Source: Nephrocerus scutellatus (taxonomy: Eukaryota; Arthropoda; Insecta; Diptera; Pipunculidae). Taken from it: 64,000 bases of DNA. The DNA lies in assembly GCA_947095585.1 (NCBI GenBank), contig OX352762.1, forward strand, positions 7,419,969-7,483,968. Direction: 5' to 3'. A program made the position numbers and the translations under genes. Position 1 is the first letter of the stretch; each line of letters opens with the position of its first letter. Positions 45,715 through 55,267 of this stretch are shown here, piece by piece. The notes below the pieces were generated by a model. The model was not told where the DNA came from. It was given only the letters and a program-made list of their open reading frames with translations, and searched no databases.

Positions 45715-46345
45715 AAAGTAAACCTGGACAAATTAAGCAAAGTCCAAAGATCAGCGAGTCTGTGTATGAGCGGAGCACTTCGTACAACCCCCTCCGCAGC
45801 ACTAGACATTCTGTTCGAACTTACACCACTCGACATTTTCAGAGAACAAGTAGCTGACAGCTCGGCTATTTCCCAGTGGACTAGAAACTTTCATAGCGAC
45901 AAAACAGATCTGGCGCAAGATGGATCCGAAACGCTCCAAGTGTTTGATATCTCAGAAAAGATCGCACATCAGTGCTATTTTAGGTGTCATCACTGGACAC
46001 TGTCTCATAGGCAGGCATGCAGCAAGACTAGGAGTCTTCTATAATGACTTCTGAAGAAGCTGCATGGATGAGGAGGAGGAGGAGACCATTGTCCATCTTC
46101 TCATTAATGGTCCAGCACTGTCCCAAAAACGTAAACTACATATGGGAGCTTTCATCTAAATCGACACTAATGATCTCATCAATATTGACATTGGTAGTCT
46201 CCTACGCCTTATACGAAGCTCTAATTTAAACGAGCAGGTGGAGAGAATTTTTCCTGATCCGTGTGGTATCACAATTGACAATTACTGGTCTAAGTGTGTC
46301 GGTTTCGCTGACAGCCACCTTAACCAAACCTAACCTAAACATCAT
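45715..46345 (+). pseudogene. R1/LOA-like LINE C-terminus and 3' end
   Basis: The plus strand reads LDKLSKVQRSASLCMSGALR with TTPSAALDILFELTPLDIF, the linker after RT. After a deletion removing most of RNase H come (in shifted frames) RSHISAILGVITGHCLIGRH, CMDEEEEETIVHLL, IDIGSLLRLIRSSN and DPCGITIDNYWSKCVGFADS. It ends in 'ccttaaccaaacctaacct'. It is the same family as 37966-38132 and probably the same element as 44520-45368, with the RT lost. Confidence 0.85.
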
Positions 46346-46543
46346 AACTTTGACGTTTGTTGTAAAATGTTAATAAAGGTTGCGTTAATAATTCCATTAT
46401 AGTTGTTGTGATAATATTTAAGGCTTAATTAAAATAATTAAATACATTTATAGATAAATTAATACATATATCAATACTAATGTGAAATTCAATTCGACAG
46501 AAAAGGCAATCTGCCGACAAAATTTTCGATTTTTAGTTTAATA

Positions 46544-46681
46544 ACAGCGCTTTCGATTTGCTGGGTACAGTGGTGGTTTGGTTTGGTGTCTCATTTCTAC
46601 AGCATTCTCTGGTTTTTGTGGAGAACGCTGTCGAAATGGGACACCAAACATTCACTGTACCTAGCAGATCGAAAGCGTTGT
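46544..46681. repeat. Long imperfect hairpin (MITE-like)
   Basis: The arms 46544-46609 and 46621-46681 are about 85-90 percent complementary. Examples are 'cgctttcgatttgctgggta' against 'tacctagcagatcgaaagcg', and 'ggtgtctcatttctacagc' against 'gctgtcgaaatgggacacc'. They are separated by an 11-base loop, and there is a 5-base bulge in the left arm. No TA or other target duplication is obvious. It could be a MITE or a hairpin-RNA precursor. Confidence 0.8.
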
Positions 46682-46689
46682 AAAATTCC

Positions 46690-47690
46690 AGTCAGATTTG
46701 ACAGCAAATCTCTATAGAATTTTAAAAATGACAGTCAAACACAATTATTTGACATATCTTTGACAGTTTTTTGTTCATAACATAAATGCCACCTTAAGTA
46801 AAATAAAAAATGAAAGTTATAAAACAGAAAATAGATAATGGATAATGGAAACCAACCTGAACCAACTCGACGAACTGAACTTCTCAGTTGTTCGCTTCCA
46901 TGGTCTGATGCTTTACACTTTTGTGCGGTCTGTTCGGAATGTTGAGTGTGCATTTTCAGGAAATTTGACAAACATTTCAATTTGGTTGGGGGCATTTCGC
47001 ATTGCACCGGCAACCGAACATCATCCATCCTTGAGTCAGTGCTCAGTGGAAATGTGGCCAAGAGCGCAGTAACAGCGCCAAGCACCGCTTCATTCTATGA
47101 CCGCACCGCAGTAGAGAAAATTTGCTGCAAATGAAATCTTTTTTGGCTAATTAATCTGCCAGAGAGCTGCATTAGTGTGGAGTGTCCTGCCAAAATAAGG
47201 TACACCTTTGGATGTCAATTTCTTTGCTCTGTCCTGTCCTGTGCGGAACTAATGGGGACAAAGTGCTCTCGCTGATGGGACGTACAGACGACCCACTGGT
47301 GGACAGGTGTACTCTCTTCCTTTGTCCTTTTGTCCACATTGAATTAATTCAAATTGTTGGTTAAATACCTGCTCTGGTCTGTCTGTCATGGTGGTAAACA
47401 CGGCAATCTACTGGAAATAGAAGGCTGCTGCTACTGCCGCTGTATTTTGATATTTTCACTCCGTCTGGCTTTTGACTTTTTGGGGCGAGAATGCACAAAC
47501 GAACGGACACAGGTAAATACAGGAATACAACACACTTCACAATATGGATAATGATGATAAAAGCATCCAACAACATTCGATGTATCCTCGTCTGGCATCC
47601 TTAATCAGGAAATAATTCCTTTGCTTGGCACTGGAGAATCGCAGCATCAGCATCATCATCGTCATTGATTTTCTCTTCTCGTTTTCCTTC
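46690..47690. other. No gene recognised; upstream of candidate exon
   Basis: There are several overlapping frames without domains. A pyrimidine-rich tract starting at about 47665 leads into the splice acceptor of the candidate exon at 47701. Confidence 0.45.
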
Positions 47691-47700
47691 TGTTTTGTAG

Positions 47701-47831
47701 AATCGAAAGGATATGAGACACTCAAGGTGCCGAAGGGGGCCCCACCGACACCACCACCAGATGCCAGATATATCCTAAAGAGGGATCGGACACCTTACGC
47801 TGTACCGTCGTTGTATTCCTACATCTCGTGA
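47701..47831 (+). CDS. Candidate 3'-terminal coding exon, gene unknown (partial)
   Basis: A strong acceptor precedes the exon: a pyrimidine tract 'ctcttctcgttttccttctg' and then 'ttttgtag' ending at 47700. The exon starts with the last two bases of a split codon and then reads SKGYETLKVPKGAPPTPPPD, ARYILKRDRTPYAVPSLYSY and IS, ending in TGA at 47829-47831. Base composition is more GC-rich and balanced than the surroundings, and the peptide is polar and proline-rich like a cytoplasmic tail. I do not recognise the protein. The upstream exons (ending one base into a codon) are not visible nearby, so the preceding intron must be long. Alternatively this is a chance match; the confidence reflects that. 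Confidence 0.45.
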
Positions 47832-47834
47832 ATC

Positions 47835-48680
47835 AAGTGACAGTTCAATGGCTATTTACGTGCTAATTATGTAAATTAGAATCTGCCACATTAATTCGAA
47901 GGACATTGGCCGGATTTAGTAGCACTCCGTGTACTATAAATGTGTGGAGTTCGTCGATAATTGAATTCCTTAGACCTTAGTCACTACAACGACGGCGGCA
48001 TTTGAGTTCTGGCATCGCATTGGGAATCAAATTTTCCTAAGTGGGTCAGTTGACTGCGCATATCGGTGTAGGTGCAGGTGGATTCCAGCTGTGAGTGTGT
48101 GTGTGTGCTTAATGGCAAAGAACAGATTAGCCGCATGAGCTTGTGTGGCTTGTGACCTTTGCTCTGCAAATTTGGAATTTGGTCACTACATTGGATGGTG
48201 CAACGAAATACTTTAATTCCGGCAATTACAATTGTGAACAATGTCGCGTGCAACTATTGCCATCGCCACGACCGTCGTCGTCACATAATTAGGTAACTCT
48301 CCCAGTAGCCCGCTCCTCAAACATTGCAGCAGCCAGACAGCAACGACATAACAATTTACCGTATTAAGCTCAAGGGATTTACTGTATGTTTGTTTGCATA
48401 GTTTTTGTTGTTGTTCTATAAAACGATATTTGTCCACTAATTTGCATAACAATTACTGTACCTTGTACAGTGTGGTGGGAGGATATTCGCTTCAATTTCG
48501 GGTAATTAAGTAGGATTTGTTAATTTGGTCAAACAGAACAGAACAGCAATAACGTGATATGTCGACCGCTGCTGGACGTTTGATATTTGCCGATTTCCGC
48601 CAAAATCAACTGAGACCTCTCAATTTATGTAAAAAGCTTAAATATGAATTTTTATCTCCATAAATTCAGTCGTCTCGGCT
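47835..48680. other. No gene recognised
   Basis: This may be the 3' untranslated region of the candidate exon at its left side. A (GT)n tract lies at 48094-48105. No AATAAA is close to the stop codon. There are chance frames only. Confidence 0.4.
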
Positions 48681-48689
48681 GTAGAGTGG

Positions 48690-49525
48690 ACACAGACAGA
48701 CAGAAAGATTTGTTTTTTGCTTTTTCTGACTCGGGACTGCCAGAATGAGCTGGGGCGTCTTAATCTTCCCCTTGGAAGCAATGGTGACCACTGTACTTTT
48801 ACCCTGGATGATGACCTCTTCTAGGATAACGGGTGTGTTCCTGTCCGTGAATTCTGGAATAGGCATTATGTTAATGGTGTTGTCTACAATAATGGCAGAC
48901 TTAGGTTGGTCTGCTTCTTTGTGATATATTAACTTACAGTTTTTGTTTTTAAGGCCCCATTATTTTGCCTTTTATTATCCAGGGCTCCTGAAGGAGTCCA
49001 ATGTTGGAGATGCCTTCGGCAAATATTCTGCTTATTTCAGCTGATGCTGCTTTAGCATAGTGCAGTTTTGCTTGGATGCATCTCATATTATAGGTTGTTT
49101 AAAGAGGAGGAGGTCTTGTCTGATTCTTGTTCTGGTCCTTCTGTGTCGGAGTTATTTGGGAGGTCTTCTTCGATGTCCCCATCTTCTTGAACTTCTCTCT
49201 TTTGGCCTTAGCGGAATTTGACCGAAACGGCAGATGACCATTTGGTTTTCTATTAACTTTGCTGCCGTTTTCTGGTCTACCATCATGGCACTGGTTTCCC
49301 GATTTTCCCGGTTTTCCCGCTTTGGTACCCTACCCGATTTTGTGTTTTGGCCAGCATTCTGCCCTTGTATTATGCTAAGAATTTGTTCGTTATGATGGCC
49401 CGAGGCGTTGGGGAAGTATCCTACTATAGTTTTTCGGATGTGACACCCCTTCTTCTTTTGTGACCCATGTTTTGGCACCTTTCAAAAGCTTGCGGTTGGG
49501 GGCTTCTCTTTTTACCCATTCCTCT
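48690..49525 (-). pseudogene. R1/LOA-like LINE: ORF1 end and ORF2 endonuclease start
   Basis: On the minus strand, a basic, low-complexity gag-like tail (MPKHGSQKKKGCHIRK..., NASGHHNEQILSIIQGQ, SGRVPKRENRENRETS) is followed after a stop near 49100 by ORF2. ORF2 reads MRCIQAKLHYAKAASAEISR, IFAEGISNIGLLQEPWIIKG, then (shifts) NTINIMPIPEFTDRNTPVIL and KSTVVTIAS. The LLQEPWIIKGK block is the catalytic glutamate motif of the LINE endonuclease. It breaks off near 48690. Its ORF1 half continues at 50765-51470 beyond an inserted Jockey LINE. Confidence 0.75.
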
Positions 49526-49529
49526 CTGT

Positions 49530-50755
49530 TTTTTTTATAATTCGCGCACGCTTAAAGCGGTTCGCACCCTTATAATGCTCGGCTATATGCTTGGCACAGC
49601 GTGGTCGTTAAGGAAAAGAAGAAGAAAAGAGGAGTTGTCTATGAGCTTGTGTTTTGAATGCCTGTGAATCATACTGATGTGGGAAGACATAGCTTGACAG
49701 AGCATTCCACATACGTGATGTACGGCTGAAGAACGAATCCCTGAACTTAACTGTACGTCAGAAGATGGGCTTGAGGGTAAACTGATGAGCATTTAGAGCA
49801 TCACGAGTATTGGTGTTGAATTTAAGGACAGGTGGCATGCAGCTGGCTATTTCTTTTGAGTACCGCTGGTGGAAGAACCAATAAAACAGTGACAAGCAGG
49901 AAACGTTCGTGCGGTGTTCAAGCGAATCTATTGATTTCGCTATATTTGCGTCACTGATAAGTTTTACCGCGCGGTTTTGTATTCTATCTAGCTGATGTAA
50001 GGTAGTCTTAGGCACACCATACCAGATATGATAATTGTACTCAAGTTTTGGGCGAATAAAACCCTTGTAGGTAATACCCAGATCAGAGGGAGTGAAATAT
50101 TTCTTGCACCGGGCTAGAAAACCTAAACATTTCGCAGCATTTTTGGCGACGGTAAATATGTGGTCATTCCAACGAAGCGTGTCGTTAACGCACATACCGA
50201 GATTGCGAGATTCATGGATAATGTCATTGGATCTATGATTAGCTTAGACGAAAGGAGACAGTATTGGGTTTTGAAAGCGTTAAATTCTACTCGACAGTTT
50301 TCTCCCCATTGTTAGAATTTAACGTGCTTAACATACGTAGTTGTTTGAGTTCCACATGAGAACTGGAGGGACGTTCCTCAAACTTATATGAGACGCTGAG
50401 AGTGCTGTCGTCAGCGAAAGAGTGAAGAAACAGATAAGAGATCATTAATAAAAATGAGAAAGAGTCTCGGGGACAATACAGAGCCCTGGGGAACGCCAGT
50501 ATTTAAGTAATGTACTTTAGACTTGAAACCATCCAATACAACTTGAATTGAGCGGTCCGAAAGATAGCTTCTAATCCAGTAAAGCAGCTTATCATCGACT
50601 CCATAAGCACGCATTTTGGACAAAAGAGCTCGGTGCCAAACTCTGTCAAATACTTAGAAATGTCGAGTGCAACAGCTTTGCTTTTCCACTGTTCGGTTAG
50701 ATATACCATCAAATCAGCAGTCACCAGTCGTAGGACTATTATTCCCGCATTGAGC
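49530..50755 (-). pseudogene. Jockey-type LINE, 5'-truncated, nested in another LINE
   Basis: The minus strand carries, in order, TADLMVYLTEQWKSKAVALD ISK, MRAYGVDDKLLYWIRSYLSD, RSIQVVLDGFKSK, TGVPQGSVLSPRLFLIFIND, FADDSTLSVSY, (shift) DTLRWNDHIFTVAKNAAKCL, GFLARCKKYFTPSDLGITY, FIRPKLEYNYHIWYGVPK, LDRIQNRAVKLI and the C-terminal TVKFRDSFFSRTSRMWNALS. The catalytic FADD is intact, but a deletion after DISK removes the AFDRVWH block, and frameshifts and stops disable it. The 3' end has an A-run (T-run at 49530-49537 on the plus strand), as expected for target-primed insertion. It interrupts the ORF1 of a second LINE. Confidence 0.88.
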
Positions 50756-50764
50756 TCCCTTCCT

Positions 50765-51470
50765 TTTGCTCAATAATTTCTTCCAGTATGGACTCTTGAA
50801 TCTGGTCCATTTGAGCAGTAGTTAGTGTTGTATTCGGGAAATCCCTGGGCAACACTGCACTTTTTACTTACATAAGAGCCTCTTTATAAGATTCTTTGGC
50901 CTTCTTTTGTGGCTCTTCAGCATGTTTTCGGTGTTTTTTTTTTTTAATTTGTTCGGTCGGGGCCGTAGTGCCCACCGATCTCACTGTCTTTGGTGCTTGT
51001 TTTTTGTTAGCTCTTTCTATAGGCTTTTCGGTATGGATTCTGCCCTCTTCCCTACCTCAACCTTTTTTTATGAAGTAGGGAAGCCTTTACCACCACCACT
51101 TAGCGATTTTGTTTTGGTTGATGTTTTTGTTGGGGACTTGTGTCCTACCTTCAGAGTTTTTATGCCCTTTATGAACCCTTCGATTTTTCTTTGAGAGCCT
51201 TGGGACGTGTTGGCACGTTCTCTGCTTCTGCTTCTGACTTCTGGGGCTTCTGGCTTGTTACTAAGATATCCGCTGTTGTTTTCGAACCTCTTTGGGCTGC
51301 TTCCGTCCTTAAATAATTTTTTAAAATCTCGTTCATTTTCGAGCTCCGCAAGAAGGGTATGTCCGCCACGCTAGAGTTCCTGATTAGCGCACCCACAAGG
51401 TAGTTGAGGAACATCAGCTAGTGGTCACAGTCTAACTTCCTGCAATCTCCACAGTTACGGCCGTAACCTC
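50765..51470 (-). pseudogene. LINE ORF1 (gag-like) remnant
   Basis: The minus strand reads MFLNYLVGALIRNSSVADIP, FLRSSKMNEILKNYLRTEAA, then a lysine/serine-rich stretch and DTSPQQKHQPKQNR-like basic sequence with stops. Just upstream is NVGGYGRNCGDCRKLDCDH, which could be a degenerate cysteine-rich element. Position, orientation and the downstream ORF2 start at about 49.1 kb make ORF1 of an R1/LOA-like LINE the best reading. Direct gag motifs are weak. Confidence 0.5.
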
Positions 51471-51474
51471 CGAC

Positions 51475-52250
51475 GTTGTTGGTGGGTGTGGTATCCCCCT
51501 GTGAGGCTTGCAGTCATGCTGATCTAAGCTTAGCATAATACTAAGTAAATTATCGCATGCTCGTTAGATTGCCGCCTCGTGCTTCAAGCTTCTAACTTGC
51601 AAGATAACGGCCACTTTTCTACCAAGCTGGTCCTGTAATATAATACGAGTATATGATTATAGGTTTTTCAATATGGACAATATTGTTATATCCTTATTGA
51701 AACACCCTTCATAATGAAAAATCAGTGCTTCTCAATGCTTTCTTTTGCTCAGTATGTGCAAATTAAACACAAAGTCAGTGCTTCTGAATGATTACTCAAG
51801 TCATGACATGAGTTTATGTGTATTTTTGCGATCAATGAACTGTAGCATGTAGCTTTTTGAAAGAGTAAAAGATTAGAGAGACCATTGTATAAAATTGCGT
51901 TATCAAAATCTTAATGCTGCCTATGAAGTGAAATTACTCATATTTAACTCATTGCGCATGACTCAGTGCGGTGTATGCAGTGTGCGTAATATGATTATAG
52001 TATGTACTAATCCCGATTGAGTAATAAAAAGGTGCATTAGGTATATGCAAGAAAATTTACTCAAAACCTGAACGCAACACTTGACTTATCTCTCGAGTGA
52101 AATGACTACTACACACGTTACATTGACATTAGTTAATGTAACCATTTGACATTTTACAGGAAATAAGGAAATTGATAACCGATTTTTTGTTTTTTTGCTT
52201 GGTAGTTTATTTTACAAAAAACCGTCAGCGTTATAATCATTTTTAAATTA
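51475..52250. other. No gene recognised
   Basis: This is AT-rich sequence without transposon motifs or spliced exons. Confidence 0.45.
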
Positions 52251-52436
52251 TACAGTAAAACCTTTCAAAAGCGGAATAATATTTTCATGGAATCCTTTCA
52301 GGCATGGAAAAAAAATACCCATCGAAACGAATTTCATTGTAAGTTGTGAGAGAGGGTGGGACTTTTTTTAGTACGAAATTTCGACAGCAAAAATCGATTA
52401 GAAACGCGCAAAAAGCTCAATAGTACGTGCGAAAAT

Positions 52437-52640
52437 TGATTAAAAGAAAAAAAAAAATTTACGCATCACACGCGCCACACCCGCCACACGTGACTCGTAA
52501 CATGCGACACACGCGCAATATCAGAAATCATTCATCAGTCTGAGCTGCCCATAAAATTTCAGCACCCTAGATCTTGTTAAGGGTGGTTAAAAAAGGACCT
52601 CAAAAAATAGTGGCACGCGAAGTTAATATACATAGATAAT
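52437..52640 (-). repeat. Dispersed repeat family B with a family A terminus
   Basis: The copy has 'cacgcgccacacccgccaca', 'cgtgactcg', 'gcccataaaatttcagcacc', 'ttaaaaaaggacctcaaa' and then 'ggcacgcgaagttaatatac'. The last block is the terminus seen in family A copies. This links families A and B as having one type of end and different interiors. Confidence 0.6.
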
Positions 52641-53039
52641 TTATAATACAAGCGGTTACTTAAGCTCTTTATGGGTAATTTAAAGAAGAAGAGAATTTAT
52701 CCAAGTTTTTCGTTCGGTTTTGACATAAGAATAACAGTTTTTGCAGGGTGCCTCAAGCTGGCCTACATCCAGGAAGTGGGAGGAAGTCAAGTTTTTATCC
52801 CGTAAGCGGAAGAACTTTACCTCGATAAGCTTCGCAAACCTTCTCTCGGAACACAACCGTAAAAAAGTGAATTCTCTGAACACAAAAAAAAAACTAAATC
52901 CATTTGTTTTGACAAACGTCAGAAAGAAGGAATTGTGAGGCCGACGAATTTAAGTTTCGTTTTTCTTTGTGTCGTAAAAATACTTTTTTTTTTCATTTAT
53001 GTAAATCACACGCAATTTGAAATTAAAGTTTAACTGTCG

Positions 53040-53873
53040 AGCGTTTTATTTTGATTCCAAAGAGGATTTTAAAGTCGGTATAAGCCTCCAATTCTTTGGC
53101 GTTGGCCCAAATCCACTAGCCAACAAGTATGGTGGCCAGTTCTGGAAAAAGTAACTTATAAAAACATAATGGAGGCTGTGCAAATAGCGGCCTGCATGCT
53201 TCTAATCAGTGGAAAAGTCTCCAAAAGTCTCCCTTTTGGATATCTATAATAAAATCGTTAAAGTAAAAAGTGATGAATCTCGACTACATGACACGATAAG
53301 GATTTCCAGACAACAATATCCTCCAGAGAGGACTGAAAGAGTGAATCGGAAATAGATGTGAAACCAGCACAGTTTTACACAAATGGCTCTAATGTAAACG
53401 GCAAAGTAGAAGCAGAAGTCTTCTGTGACAGGCTGAAAGTAAGCATCTCCGTCCGATTTCTTGATCACTGCAGCGTATACCAGTCTGAGGTGATAGCAAT
53501 TAAGGAGGTTATGAACCGGTTGAAGCATAATGTACTATCTTTTAAGAAGATTATCATTTATGTGGACAGTCAGGCGGCCATAGAGTTGTTGAAAGCTGAC
53601 ATCAGAGGTGGTGTTGAGCTGTCACTACTCTTTTAACGATATAGTTCAGCAGCTCAACATAAGGGTCATTTCGGTCCCGGGCCACTCGAATATGGAAGGG
53701 AACACCAAGGCAGGCGAATTAGACGTGATATGACTCTCCACCGATATATGGCTACCGAAAAGAGCAGAGGTGGGAAAGCCTATTGTGACTCTGAAACTTG
53801 TGCTTCGGAAAAATGCAGAAGCTTTTACAATACAGGGTGGGAAAACACCAACACTTGTAACATATTTGCATTG
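53040..53873 (+). pseudogene. R1/LOA-like LINE RNase H domain remnant
   Basis: The plus strand reads GGQFWKKVTYKNIMEAVQIA and ACMLLISGKV (RT-RNase H linker), then KPAQFYTNGSNVNGKVEAEV, LDHCSVYQSEVIAIKEVMNR, KKIIIYVDSQAAIELL, (shift) FNDIVQQLNIRVISVPGHSN and MEGNTKAGEL. These are all the RNase H1 motifs (FYTDGS with N for D; E of SEVIAIKE; DSQAA; PGHS). Several shifts and stops exist. The 3' end is cut by the mariner insertion at 53876. Confidence 0.85.
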
Positions 53874-53875
53874 TA

Positions 53876-54682
53876 CGAGGGTAGTTTGATAAGTCAGTGA
53901 CTTTTTAAATTTCCCGCGCAGTAACTTTAATCGCAATGCAATACTCCCGTTATTAATAGAATCCTGTTATATTTTGAGCAAGCTGCGTCATTTAGTTTGT
54001 GTTTGACAGCCATTGAAAGCAGACAATTTCGTGAATTTTAATGAACATGGAAAAAAAGGTCAAGTGTTTTTGCGCACTTTCGTAACCGTGGACGAAACAT
54101 GGATCAATCACAACACACCAGAGACCAAGGAACAATCAAGACAGTGGCTTTCTACGGGTGAACGCGCATCATAGAAGGCCAAGGTGGGTATGTCGGCCAA
54201 CACGGGCATGGCCACAGTTTTTTTGTATGCACGCACATTTACATCGATTACCTTGAAAAAGGCGAAGGCAGATTCGATATTGATTTGATACAAAAACTAC
54301 CACATTTGTCGAAGAAAAAAGTGCTGTTCCATCAAGACAATGCACGGGTGCCTACGTGCGTATAGTCACCATTGCAAAAATCCATGAATTGAGCTACGAC
54401 CTACTACCCCATCCAGCAAATTCCGCAGATTTAGCCCGCTATGACTATTTCCTGTTTCCAAACCTAAAGAAATGGTTGGGCGGTAAGAGATTTGGATCTA
54501 ACGAAGAGGTCATCACTGAAACACACGCCTATTTTGAGAACCTATTTGAGAAACCTAATTTTTAAAATAACTGGAAAACGCTGGACTAAATGTATCGAGC
54601 TAAATGTTGAGAAATAAAACGCCTTTTTGCCGAAAAAAATATCCTTTATTCAAAAAGTCACTGACTTATCAAACTACCCTCG
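53876..54682 (+). mobile_element. Mariner element, internally deleted
   Basis: The 807-bp element has perfect 31-bp terminal inverted repeats beginning CGAGGGTAGTTTGATAAGTC and is flanked by TA on both sides (53874-53875, 54683-54684). Transposase remnants on the plus strand include VTVDETWINHNTPETK, (shift) IDYLEKGEGRFDID, KKKVLFHQDNARVPTC, and (shift) HPANSADLARYDYFLFPNLK followed by KWLGG. All three catalytic aspartate blocks of the D,D34D mariner signature are visible. The N-terminal helix-turn-helix is missing: full-length elements are about 1.3 kb, so roughly 0.45 kb is deleted. Frameshifts disable the rest. With intact ends it could still be mobilised in trans. Confidence 0.93.
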
Positions 54683-54794
54683 TATCTATATAAAAAATAT
54701 ATATTTTTGCTTCAACCTCTGACACTCGAAAAACGAAAAGTTTTGATCTGTACGAGTACCACTATGTTCCGCCTTTGAGAGGTTTTACTGTAGC

Positions 54795-55267
54795 ACATCA
54801 TCATAATGATAATCACAACTCTCAGTGGCTGCAGATTCTTCTGCTCCTATTATTTGTTTATTGAAATTCTTTTCAGCTGATCGCTGTGTGCTATCAGCTT
54901 ATAGCTGTAGCTTCCATGTCTCATCGGACACCAGTTGAAGGCACTCACAATGCGTTATCACTGCAAAGAAAAAGAAGAAGGTTATCGCTTTTAATGGACT
55001 GCTCAGCTGCTACTACATTTTCGCATAATATTATTTTTGCGGATGTATGCAGTGCACGATGGGCGAATCACTCAAATTCATTAGCGCGCTATCACTGGAC
55101 GTAGACCAGAGCGACGCAAACAAACGGCATTTTGTCTCTGAATTAGCACTAGGGACTGGGCGTAGGCACCTAGCAGCAGCAACGAGACGCAGTTCTCTCT
55201 CGCAAAAAGTGATTAGAAAAGTTACACTCACTGCACCTACTAACAAAATCTACGATATCGGCAATAG
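54795..55267 (+). promoter_or_regulatory. 5' flank of the receptor-like gene
   Basis: This is the interval between the upstream transposon block and the start codon at 55268. It is GC-richer than the surroundings and probably holds the promoter and 5' untranslated region. Several short upstream ATG frames occur (for example from 54915 and 55047). An in-frame TAG immediately precedes the chosen ATG. No TATA box is evident, and no transcription start can be assigned. Confidence 0.35.

Larger units (their letters stand above)
52253..54790. mobile_element. Pogo/Tigger-like terminal repeats enclosing a composite
   Basis: Termini CAGTAAAACCTTTCAAAAGC (from 52253) and, on the minus strand from 54790, CAGTAAAACCTCTCAAAGGC are inverted with two mismatches in about 24 bp. 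Each is flanked by TA (52251-52252 and 54791-54792). CAGT ends with TA targets are pogo/Tigger-like. No pogo transposase is recognisable between them. The interior holds a family B repeat, a LINE RNase H segment and a mariner, so the element is either filled by later insertions or its ends belong to two separate copies. Confidence 0.55.
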
